Assembly (NCBI GenBank): GCA_963769745.1
Contig: CAVYNB010000002.1
Location: forward strand, 128,958-192,957
Length of the DNA: 64,000 bases
Reading direction: 5' to 3'
Origin: JALORV01 sp963769745
GTDB lineage: Bacteria > Pseudomonadota > Gammaproteobacteria > Burkholderiales > Burkholderiaceae_F
How positions within the stretch are numbered: position 1 is the first letter of the stretch; each line of letters opens with the position of its first letter. This document shows positions 33,384 through 40,992 of the stretch, piece by piece. Made by a program: the position numbers and the translations under genes. The notes beneath the pieces were generated by a model. That model was not told the DNA's origin. It ran no database searches and was given only the letters and a program-made list of their open reading frames with translations.

Positions 33384-35102
33384 ATGAACAAGAGAACTCT
33401 GAACCGTCTCGCAGCGCTGATCGGCGCCGCGTTTCTTGCCGCGCCCGCCATTGGGCAGCCATCCACCGCCGCGGATGCGATCTATGTCGGCGGCGACATC
33501 GTGACGATGAACGACAAGGCGCCGTCGGCACAGGCGCTGGCGGTCAAGGACGGCAGGATCCTCGCCGTCGGCGACCGCAAGACGGTGGAAGCGAGCCACA
33601 AGGGCGCGAAGACCAAGGTGGTGAACCTCGCCGGCAAGACGCTGCTGCCGGGCTTCATCGACGCGCACAGCCACTACTTCAGTTCGCTGACGGTGGCCAA
33701 CCAGTGCAACCTCTACGCGCCGCCCGCGGGGCCGGCGAAGGATGTGCCCAGCATCATCGCAGCGATCAGGAAATTCGCCGCCGACAAGAAGATTCCCAAG
33801 GGCGAAGTGATCCAGTGTTACGGCTACGACGAGAACGTCATGCCGAACGGGCGGCTGCTGAACCGCGACGATCTCGACAAGGCGTTTCCCGACAACCCCA
33901 TCCTGGCGGGGCACGTGTCGATGCACGGGGCGGTGCTCAACTCGGCGGCGATGAAGAAGTGGAATCTCAGCGCCGAGACCAAGACGCCGCCGGGTGGCGT
34001 CATCGTGCGCAAGCCCGGGACGAACGAGCCGTACGGGCTGATCATGGAAACGGCGTACCTGCCGATCTTCGCCTCGCTGCCGAAGCCGACTTCGGCACAG
34101 GAGGTCGAGTGGTCCATCGCGGGCCAGAAGCTGTACGCGGCCGCCGGCGTCACCACTGCGCACGAAGGTGCGACGCACGCCGCGGAGCTTGCCTTGATGC
34201 AGCGTGCCGCGAAGTCCGGCGGCTACGTCATCGACGTGATCGCCTATCCGTTCATCACCGACCTCGAGGCGGTGCTGAAGGACAACCCGGTGTCCGGCTG
34301 GCAGAAGTACGACAACCGGCTGAAGATCGGCGGCGTGAAGATCACCATCGACGGCTCGCCGCAGGGCAAGACCGCGTTCTTCACCAAGCCGTACCTCACG
34401 GGCGGTCCGGGCGGCGAAAAGGACTGGAGCGGCGAGCTGACGGCGCCGCAGGAAGTCGTCAACAAGGCGGTGAAGGCCGTGTATGACCTCAACGTACCGC
34501 TGAACCTGCACGCCAACGGCGATGGCGCCATCGATGCCTTCATCAAGGCGCACGAGGTCGCCGCGGCAGGCGACCTATCGAAGGAACGCAACGTCACGAT
34601 GATCCACGCGCAGTTCACGCGCAAGGACCAGATCGACAAGTACGTGCAGTACAAGATCCGGCCGTCGTTCTACACGCTGCACACCTATTACTTCGCCGAG
34701 GCGCACATCGCCAACCGCGGCAAGGAGCAGGCGATGTATATCAGCCCGATGCGCGATGCGATCGACAAGGGGCTGAAGCCGACCAACCACACCGACTTCG
34801 TCGTCGCGCCGCTCGACCAGATGTTCATGCTGTGGTCCGCCGTCAACCGCGTCTCGCGCGGCGGCGCGGTCATCGGCGCCGACCAGCGCGTCACGCCGAT
34901 GGAGGGTCTGAAGGCAATGACGATCTGGGCCGCCGATCAGCACCGCGAGGGCAACATCAAGGGCTCGCTCGAAGCCGGAAAGCTCGCCGACCTGGTGATC
35001 CTCGACAAGAACCCGCTGAAGGTGAAGCCGATGGCGATCAAGGACATCAAGGTCGTCGAGACGATCAAGGAAGGCAAGACGATCTGGAAAGCAGGTCGCT
35101 AA
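33384..35102 (+). CDS. Exported metal-dependent amidohydrolase (YtcJ-like)
   Basis: 572 residues with a signal peptide (MNKRTLNRLAALIGAAFLAAPAIG, cut near 25). It belongs to the Amidohydro_3 group: YVGGDIVTMNDKAPSAQALAVKDGRI at the start, metal ligands in PGFIDAHSHYF (HxH), a Lys-containing strand VKITIDGSPQGKTA, His ligands in LNLHANGDGAIDAF, and a late Asp in PTNHTDFVVAP. Family members hydrolyse amide or similar bonds; substrate unknown. Export to the periplasm fits its outer-membrane and DUF neighbours. The ATG follows AAAAGGAACC. Confidence 0.9.
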   Translation: MNKRTLNRLAALIGAAFLAAPAIGQPSTAADAIYVGGDIVTMNDKAPSAQALAVKDGRILAVGDRKTVEASHKGAKTKVVNLAGKTLLPGFIDAHSHYFSSLTVANQCNLYAPPAGPAKDVPSIIAAIRKFAADKKIPKGEVIQCYGYDENVMPNGRLLNRDDLDKAFPDNPILAGHVSMHGAVLNSAAMKKWNLSAETKTPPGGVIVRKPGTNEPYGLIMETAYLPIFASLPKPTSAQEVEWSIAGQKLYAAAGVTTAHEGATHAAELALMQRAAKSGGYVIDVIAYPFITDLEAVLKDNPVSGWQKYDNRLKIGGVKITIDGSPQGKTAFFTKPYLTGGPGGEKDWSGELTAPQEVVNKAVKAVYDLNVPLNLHANGDGAIDAFIKAHEVAAAGDLSKERNVTMIHAQFTRKDQIDKYVQYKIRPSFYTLHTYYFAEAHIANRGKEQAMYISPMRDAIDKGLKPTNHTDFVVAPLDQMFMLWSAVNRVSRGGAVIGADQRVTPMEGLKAMTIWAADQHREGNIKGSLEAGKLADLVILDKNPLKVKPMAIKDIKVVETIKEGKTIWKAGR

Positions 35103-35176
35103 TGGGAAAAGCCTGGAACTGCGTGCGGCCGTGCGCAGACGCGCGAAAGCGGCACATGTGTTGCGTCGACGGCGCC

Positions 35177-35936
35177 CTAGATTCTCGCTGACCGACCGGT
35201 GCGTGGCCGAGTCGACGCTGCGATCTCTGTCTCTGGTTCGTCCGCGACTTCTCCCAGTCGACGCGGGTCGGGCACGATAATTTTCCTGAATCCCAGGTCG
35301 ATGAGGCCCTGCTCCTGCAGCCGACCGAGCAAACGGTTCAACGTCTGGCGCGAGACCCCGATCATGCGAGACAGATCAGCCTGGGTGACACCAAGCGTCA
35401 CACGGCCGGCTTCCATCCGATCTTCCCGCTGAAGATGCACGAGGGCCGCGAGCCGCCGCCGCAGTCGAGTATCGGGCGTGCTCTCCTGGATGTCGGCAAA
35501 CGCGCGCACCAGGACCGCGTATCGCTCGAAAATCAGTTCGGCGAAGTAGCGAAAGCTGCGCGGGTCCTCTTCGACGATGAGATCAAACTGCGACTTGGGA
35601 AGCAGCAGTGCCCGCACCGGTGTGTGTGCAATGACCGTCACCACGGTCTGGTTCCCGGTCAGCACACCGAACTCGCCAAACCAGAAACCAGGCCCACCGA
35701 CATGCACCAGAGCTTCGTCGCCGGTGCCCATGGCCGCAACCAGATGCACCTGCCCCTCGAGCACAGCGAAGAGCCCCTTCGGAGGGCTGCCTTCCAGGCT
35801 GAGTAACTGGCCCTTGTCGTAGCTGCGCACGCTGGAGCGCGTGATCACCCGTTCACGCAACGCTTGAGGCGATTCGGCCGAACCAGGAGCCCTGGCTCAG
35901 GCGATTGATCAAGGATTGTTGTTCGGCGAGCCTCAC
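35177..35936 (-). CDS. Crp/Fnr-family transcriptional regulator, second copy (one-base shift near 35878)
   Basis: About 252 residues once a single extra base near 35878 is removed. The N-terminal part (LAEQQSLINRLSQGSWF, from GTG 35936) lies in one frame and joins ESPQALRERVITRSSVRSYDKG in the next, which aligns with the first Crp/Fnr protein. Sensor barrel: GQLLSLEGSPPKGLFAVLEGQ, GGPGFWFGEFGVLTGN. Winged helix: VTQADLSRMIGVSRQTLNRLLGRLQEQGLIDLG. The recognition helix matches the first copy. Read literally, the intact frame begins at TTG 35860 and lacks the first helix. An operator-like palindrome ends 18 bp upstream of GTG 35936. Confidence 0.85.
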
Positions 35937-35953
35937 GATGCGGCGGGGGAAAT

Positions 35954-35971
35954 TTGTCTCGAATGCGACAA
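35954..35971. promoter_or_regulatory. Putative Crp/Fnr operator, site 2
   Basis: TTGTC-tcgaatgc-GACAA, the same inverted repeat and spacer as site 1, located 18 bp upstream of the second Crp/Fnr regulator's start. The matching distance in both regulator genes suggests autoregulation. Confidence 0.7.
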
Positions 35972-36045
35972 GTCTGACATATCCGCTTCTGCGACTTCCG
36001 CTACGCCTCGCAGATGACCGTTCCGGTGCCGTGGACAAATGCAGC

Positions 36046-36069
36046 GTGCTGTCGCAATTGCGACAGCAC
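36046..36069. promoter_or_regulatory. Perfect 24-bp palindrome, operator site 3
   Basis: A perfect 24-bp palindrome with the central 18 bases CTGTCGCAATTGCGACAG. It has the same half-site (TGTCGC) and spacing as the other sites and is probably closest to the binding consensus. It lies 130 bp upstream of the DUF2092 gene, between it and the divergent second Crp/Fnr gene. Confidence 0.75.
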
Positions 36070-36198
36070 GTGCGTCGCAACTGCCGTAGCGTTCACGGGC
36101 TACAAAGCCAGCGCAGCGATTCTTGGTCACGCGCCGGTTTCAAGGGCGAGTCAGGTCAGCGTCCGGTCGGACGCTCATTCAACTTGGGGACAACAGAC

Positions 36199-37022
36199 GT
36201 GCGGCAAGCTCCTTCCTATACCTATGTGCGAGGCGCGGTGCGGCGTCCTCACTTTCTGTTTGCATCCGTTTTCGCATCGATGCTGGCGCCGGCGGGCGCA
36301 GCCTGTCGCGCAGCAGCCCGCAACAGCGCCGACACCGATCACCTGCCATTCAACGCGACGCCAAGGCCATCGAGGCCCTGACGTCGATGGGCAAGTACCT
36401 GCGGTCCCTGAAGGCGTTTTCTCTCCATGCAGACACAGCGATTGACGAAGTGCTGACGACTGGCCAGAAGATCCAGTTCGCGGGTTCGCTCGACTACACG
36501 GTCGAGTTCCCGAACCGCCTGCGCGCCGAAGTGCGGTCGGACCGCCGCACCCGCGACTACATCTTCGACGGCAAAGCGTTTACCCAGTACTCGCCGCGGA
36601 TGAACTACTACGCGACTGTCGCGGCACCGGGCACGTTGACGGAACTGGTGCAGGTGGCCAACCAGAAGTACGGCCTGCCGCTGCCGCTTGCAGACCTCTT
36701 CCTGTGGGGCACGGACAAGGCAGGCGTCGACGACATTACGTCCGCAGCCTACTTCGGTCCTGCCCGTATCGGCGGAAAGGAGTGCGGCCACTACGCCTAC
36801 CGGCAGTCGGACGTCGACTGGCAGATCTGGATCGAGCGCGGCGCGCAGCCGCTGCCCTGCAAGATCGTCATCACCACAACGGACGAGCCGTCGCAGCCGC
36901 AGTACGCGGCAACTCTGAAATGGAACACCGCGCCGAAGCTGCAGTCTTCGACCTTCGCGTTCGCGCCACCCAAGGATGCGAAGCGAATCGAGATGGCGAC
37001 GGTCCAGGCAGCCAGGAACTGA
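36199..37022 (+). CDS. DUF2092 periplasmic protein (two one-base insertions, about 36295 and 36338)
   Basis: After removal of one extra G near 36295 and one extra A at 36338 the gene encodes about 273 residues from GTG 36199: signal peptide (RRPHFLFASVFASMLAPAAAQPV), a short Ala/Pro linker (AQQPATAPTP), then a DUF2092 domain (PAIQRDAKAIEALTSMGKYL, LDYTVEFPNRLRAEVRSDRR, DYIFDGKAFTQYSPRMNYYA). The domain is related to the lipoprotein carrier LolA fold in my memory of the family. From residue 60 onward it is uninterrupted. GGGGA precedes the start. The next gene begins 13 bp downstream. Confidence 0.75.
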
Positions 37023-37035
37023 AGTGAGGAATCCA

Positions 37036-37488
37036 ATGGAACGCAATGTCAGAACGCTCACCACGCTGATGATGACTGCAGTGGCGCTCACCGTGGGGCT
37101 CGCCTCGACCGCGGCGCATGCCGGCAGAGACGTCAAGAACACGACCCGCACCAGCGTGAACAAGAATGTCAACGCCAATGCCAACGTCAACAAAAACGTC
37201 AACGTCAATTCCAACTCCAACAGGAACGTGAACGTCAATTCGAACCGGCATGTGGACGTCGATGTCGATGTCGACCGCGACTTCCACCCGGTCGGCACCG
37301 CGCTGGCCGTCGGCGCCACCGTAGCGGTCACCAGCGCCATCATCGGGTCCACCGTCAATGCGCTGCCGCCCGCGTGCGTGCCGGTCCAGGTCGGCAACAT
37401 CCTGTACCAGCAGTGCGGCACGACCTGGTACCAGCCGCAGTATGTCGGCTCGAGCGTGCAGTACGTCGTCGTCGCGCCGGTGCGCTGA
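37036..37488 (+). CDS. Secreted Asn/Val-repeat protein, unknown function
   Basis: 150 residues: signal peptide (MERNVRTLTTLMMTAVALTV, continuing to AAHA near residue 29), then a low-complexity stretch of about 45 residues in which Asn alternates with Val, Ala, Lys or Ser (NVNANANVNKNVNVN) and passes into DVDVDVDRD, then a hydrophobic Gly/Ala segment (GTALAVGATVAVTSAIIGS) and a C-terminal part (YQQCGTTWYQPQYVG) also seen at the end of small exported proteins of proteobacteria. The repeat may be an extended or beta-stacking spacer. Likely one transcript with DUF2092, 13 bp upstream. Confidence 0.7.
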   Translation: MERNVRTLTTLMMTAVALTVGLASTAAHAGRDVKNTTRTSVNKNVNANANVNKNVNVNSNSNRNVNVNSNRHVDVDVDVDRDFHPVGTALAVGATVAVTSAIIGSTVNALPPACVPVQVGNILYQQCGTTWYQPQYVGSSVQYVVVAPVR

Positions 37489-37514
37489 ACACGTGCCGAC
37501 GGTAGGAGAACCGG

Positions 37515-38290
37515 TTGCTGCGCGCTGGTCTGACGATTGCTGCGCTCCTGCTGTCATCGCTCGCCTCGGCGCAGCAGGCCGACAGCAACGACGAACTCGC
37601 CGCGCAGGCAACCGACCCGACCGCGGCACTGATGTCGTTCCAGCTGAACGACTGGTACACGCCGAGCTTCCACGGCCTGGACGACTCGGCCAACCAGGTC
37701 GTGTTCCGCACCGCGATTCCGTTTTCCCTCGGCTCGATGCAGCACATCCTGCGCGTCACGCAGCCCTACGCCACGTCGTCGCCGTCGGGCGCAACCGGCT
37801 GGTCGACACGACGATCTTCGACCTGGTGGTATTCGCACAGCCCTGGGGACGCTGGGGCGTCGGCATCTCCGGCACGCTACCGACCGGCGCCAATGGCTTG
37901 ACGACCGACAAGTGGACCGCGGGGCCTGCGCTGGGCTTCGTCAACTCGTCCACCAAGCAGTACAACTGGGGCCTGTTCGCGCAGTCGTTCTTCTCGTTCG
38001 CCGGCAAGGACAACGCCCCGGACGTCGGTCTCGTCAACCTGCAGCCCATCTTCAGTTACCAGCTCGGCGCCGGGCGCTCGCTGTCGCTGGGCAACAGTGC
38101 CATCGTTTACGACTTCGAACGCTCGCGCTGGTCGTCGCTGCTGACCAGCGTGAATTACGGTCAGGTAGTAAGTATGTGGGGCCAGAAATGGCGGCCGAAT
38201 GTCGAACTCGGCTATGACTTCAAGAACGACCTTGGCAATCAGAAGTGGGTTGTCCGCGCAGGCGTAGCGCTGCTGGTACCTGCGTTCTAG
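37515..38290 (+). CDS. Outer-membrane beta-barrel protein, paralogue of 32430 gene (one-base deletion near 37790)
   Basis: About 258 residues starting from TTG 37515, which has GTAGGAGAA at the right distance. Signal peptide LRAGLTIAALLLSSLASA. One missing G in a GGG run near 37790 splits the gene; joining SSPSG to RNRLVDTTIFDLVVFAQPWGRWGVG restores it. The barrel pattern continues to a terminal Phe (GVALLVPAF). Similar to the 32430 protein in DELAAQATDPTAALMS, DKWTAGPALGFV and the FFSFAG segment. It lies in the same run as DUF2092 and the Asn-rich protein. Confidence 0.75.
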
Positions 38291-38398
38291 GTCGCCGATC
38301 CGGGTCAATGGGTCCCGACTAACCGAGCAATGACGCTTGAGATTTGTTTCGAACCCCTGCCGGTCCTTGCCGGCAGGACTATCACTGAAGGACACGAT

Positions 38399-38680
38399 AT
38401 GAACAAGACTGCATTGACCGCTTTGTCGCTAGCCCTGGCGACATGCACGCAACTCGCCTTTGCCGGCCCGCTCGACCCCGAATGCACGCCCGAGAAAGCG
38501 GCGAAGAGCGCGGCCACCAAAGCCACCGTCGGTGTCGGCGGGCGCTGCGACCCGAAGGAAGCTGCATCGGACACCGCCAAGCGAACTGCCGGCGTCGAAG
38601 ACAAGGGGCCCCTCGATAAGCGGAAGGAGGACACGCCGACCGAGAAGGCCAAGAACAAGGTCGACAAAGCTACCAAGTGA
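38399..38680 (+). CDS. Small secreted Lys/Ala-rich protein
   Basis: 93 residues: signal peptide (MNKTALTALSLALATCTQLA, cut after AFA), then a soluble, charged and probably disordered mature part rich in Lys, Ala, Thr and Glu with two Cys (DPECTPEK and GGRCDPKE) that could form a disulphide. The ATG has GAAGGA about 8 bases upstream. No family recognised. It sits between an outer-membrane protein and another small secreted protein. Confidence 0.65.
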   Translation: MNKTALTALSLALATCTQLAFAGPLDPECTPEKAAKSAATKATVGVGGRCDPKEAASDTAKRTAGVEDKGPLDKRKEDTPTEKAKNKVDKATK

Positions 38681-38908
38681 TTGCAGCCAGGCCTCGCGCC
38701 AATACTGCGCTCAGCCTGCCGAGACATGCGATAGGTGTCGACAAGCGACGTGCAATGCACGTGGATTCGGTCCAGGAGAGTCGGGACGATGTTGCGCGCC
38801 CGGGTTGCTTCCTGTCGCGTGGTTCGCAGCGTGTCCGTTGCCAGGGCGGGCAAGTTGAACAGGTCGTTGCTCTGGCTTGAAATGACCCATTACAAGGAGT
38901 TCCACATC

Positions 38909-39145
38909 ATGCGTTTGATGAAATTGCTGCCGATCGTGATTCTGTGTCTGGCCAGCTCGATGGCCGTGGCGAAAGACGACAAGAACAAGTTCGACGGCGT
39001 TAACTGCGGCAAGCTCGACAATGACAAGTTGCGCAAGGAATGCCGTCAACAAAAGTACGGAAGCAATGACGGCAAGAAAGTCGACTGCAGCAAGCTGGAC
39101 AACGACAAGCGGCGCAGCGAGTGCCGGGAAGAAAAGTGGAACTGA
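38909..39145 (+). CDS. Small secreted protein with internal duplication
   Basis: 78 residues: signal peptide (MRLMKLLPIVILCLASSMAVA) and a mature part made of two copies of a 20-residue unit: NCGKLDNDKLRKECRQQKYG and DCSKLDNDKRRSECREEKW. Each unit has two Cys nine to ten residues apart, so each could close its own disulphide. Strongly charged, Lys/Asp/Arg. AAGGAG is 10 bases before ATG. No family known to me. Confidence 0.75.
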   Translation: MRLMKLLPIVILCLASSMAVAKDDKNKFDGVNCGKLDNDKLRKECRQQKYGSNDGKKVDCSKLDNDKRRSECREEKWN

Positions 39146-39298
39146 TCCAGGCCTGATTGCGGTGCGGCTGCTGGTGCCGCAACAGGCGTTGCGCGGCGCC
39201 GGCGCCCCACATTAGATGGCTGGATTTCCGAATGGGAAGCAGCCCGACTTTCCACGCCAAGTTCGACAAACCCGAAAGAAGTTGCGCACTGACGCATC

Positions 39299-39316
39299 TT
39301 GTCCAATTCGCGACAA
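39299..39316. promoter_or_regulatory. Putative Crp/Fnr operator, site 4, upstream of ompA
   Basis: TTGTC-caattcgc-GACAA, same arms and spacer as sites 1-3, in the 305-base gap before the OmpA-like gene (136 bp before its start). I see no gene in that gap; a G+A-rich stretch just before the gene supplies its ribosome site. Confidence 0.65.
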
Positions 39317-39451
39317 GCCTGGCTGAAGCGGCGGACCTAAGATCGGCTGAGAGAGAGAGGCGTGCGGCACAAATGCGTTGCCACCTCTCTCCGAATGCTG
39401 ATCCACACCATAAACAGATCGAGCAAGACCTTCGAGCGGAGGAATGAAAGA

Positions 39452-40555
39452 ATGAGGAAGCCCGTATTACGATCGATTGCGCTGGCCTGCATGGCCATGG
39501 CGCCACTGGCGGCCAGTGCGCAGATGTCCTACCCGGCAGAGAAGTGGTTCGACGACCGCTGGTATGTCGCGCCGTTCGGCACTTACACCTTTGCCGACAG
39601 CGCACGTCGCTCCGACGACGGATTCGGTTTCGGCGTCGCCGTTGGCCGGGCCGTCAATCCGTGGTGGGACGTGGAACTGCGCGGGTCCTATGAGCAGCTG
39701 GACCGTAGCGGCTCACCGACGGACTGGCAGGTTACGACCCTGGGGGTGGACGGCAAGTGGTACTTCGGCGGCCGCGAGGGCGTTGCACGCTGGAGCAATA
39801 TGCAGTTCTATGGCCTGGTGGGTACGGGCTTCATCTGGGATCGCGTCGGCAACTTCGGCGGCAGCATTGATACGGACGTCAGTCCGTACCTGGCGGCCGG
39901 TGTCGGCATGGCCTACCCGTTCTCGTGGGGTCGCCTCTACGTCGACGGCCGCTACCGCTACGACTTCAACATGGGCGACCGCGTCAGCGGCAGCGCGTTC
40001 GGCGACTGGGTAGTTACCGCCGGTCTGCAGATTCCGTTCGGGCCCAAGGCCACGGTCGCCGTGCCGCCGCCACCTCCGCCGCCGCCCGCACCGGTGAGGG
40101 TCGCGCCGCCGCCGCCGCCGCCGCCCCCGCCCCCTCCGCCGCCGCAGCCGACCAAGCGGACCTTCACGCTCCCGGCTGACGGTTTGTTCGCGTTCGACAG
40201 CGCCAAGGTGTCAGACGTCGCGCGCCAACGCTCCGACGATGTGATCAGGGCCCTTCGCGCGGCTGGCTTTACCGCCACCTCGGTCAAGGTGATCGGGCAC
40301 ACCGACCCGATCGGCACGGACGCGTACAACCAGAAGCTGTCGGAGCAGCGCGCGCGCGCCTTCGCCGATTTCCTGGTGAAGGAAGGCGTACCGGCCTCCA
40401 TCATCACCACCGAGGGCCGCGGCGAAACGCAGGTGAGAGTCACCGAAGCCGACTGCAAGGCCAAGGGTCAGGCGAAGACACAGCAGGCGCTCATTGCCTG
40501 CCTGGCGCCTGACCGTCGCGTCGAAGTCGAGGTGACCGGCGTGCAGTCGAAGTAA
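39452..40555 (+). CDS. OmpA-family outer-membrane protein with polyproline linker
   Basis: 367 residues: signal peptide (MRKPVLRSIALACMAMAPLAASA), eight-strand barrel (WYVAPFGTYTFADSARRSDD through GDWVVTAGLQIPFG), a linker with two long Pro runs around 205-235, and a C-terminal OmpA peptidoglycan-binding domain (FAFDSAKVSDVARQRSDDVI, VKVIGHTDPIGTDAYNQKLSEQRA, RRVEVEVTG). Two Cys in the ADCKAKG and ALIACLAP segment are typical of betaproteobacterial members. It links outer membrane to peptidoglycan. GGAGGAA is a good ribosome site. An intrinsic terminator follows. Confidence 0.95.
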   Translation: MRKPVLRSIALACMAMAPLAASAQMSYPAEKWFDDRWYVAPFGTYTFADSARRSDDGFGFGVAVGRAVNPWWDVELRGSYEQLDRSGSPTDWQVTTLGVDGKWYFGGREGVARWSNMQFYGLVGTGFIWDRVGNFGGSIDTDVSPYLAAGVGMAYPFSWGRLYVDGRYRYDFNMGDRVSGSAFGDWVVTAGLQIPFGPKATVAVPPPPPPPPAPVRVAPPPPPPPPPPPPPQPTKRTFTLPADGLFAFDSAKVSDVARQRSDDVIRALRAAGFTATSVKVIGHTDPIGTDAYNQKLSEQRARAFADFLVKEGVPASIITTEGRGETQVRVTEADCKAKGQAKTQQALIACLAPDRRVEVEVTGVQSK

Positions 40556-40578
40556 CGCGATCGGGACTGGACTGGGTG

Positions 40579-40611
40579 AAGGGCGTCCCGCATCGCGGCG
40601 ACGCCCTTTTT
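40579..40611 (+). terminator. Rho-independent terminator of ompA
   Basis: AAGGGCGTC (40579-40587), a 12-base loop, GACGCCCTT and a run of T residues up to 40611. It lies 24 bp after the OmpA stop codon and closes that transcript. Confidence 0.88.
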
Positions 40612-40713
40612 CCTACCTTGGGCGCCAAGCGGCCTGAAGGTACGGGCGCTCGACTCATCGAAATTCATGTCGCCGGACTGATACGACCTGGCACCGAGCT
40701 GCGGAGACCGTCG

Positions 40714-40992
40714 ATGAAACTGTTCGTGCAGATAGCCGTGGCTGCTGGCGCCATGGGCCTGATCGCGCTGGTTCAGCTTCCTCCCGTTCAGCACGAGACA
40801 TCACGACCCAAGACGTCTGCCGCACGCGTTGCACCGAACGAAACCCGGAAGTTTCCGGAAATCCAATCCGTGAAAGAGGGAGTCGTCCCCAATGACGACG
40901 AGCAGAAAGGCAAGAGTGCTCGGAGTTGGTCCGGTGCAACTCTGCTCATTGCCGAAGTAGCTGCAAGGACAAGGGGAGATCGAAGACGATGA
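40714..40992 (+). CDS. Small exported or membrane-anchored protein
   Basis: 92 residues from ATG 40714: an N-terminal hydrophobic segment (MKLFVQIAVAAGAMGLIALV), then a polar, probably disordered part (SVKEGVVPNDDEQKGKSARS). Its TGA overlaps the ATG of the DUF3604 gene (ATGA), so it may exist mainly for translational coupling. GGAGA lies about 6 bases before the start. Its coding status is plausible, not certain. Confidence 0.5.
   Translation: MKLFVQIAVAAGAMGLIALVQLPPVQHETSRPKTSAARVAPNETRKFPEIQSVKEGVVPNDDEQKGKSARSWSGATLLIAEVAARTRGDRRR

Noticed and set aside
40065..40150. CCG-rich repeats suggesting a repeat element
   Set aside because: They encode the polyproline linker of the OmpA-like protein and have no unit structure beyond codon repetition.
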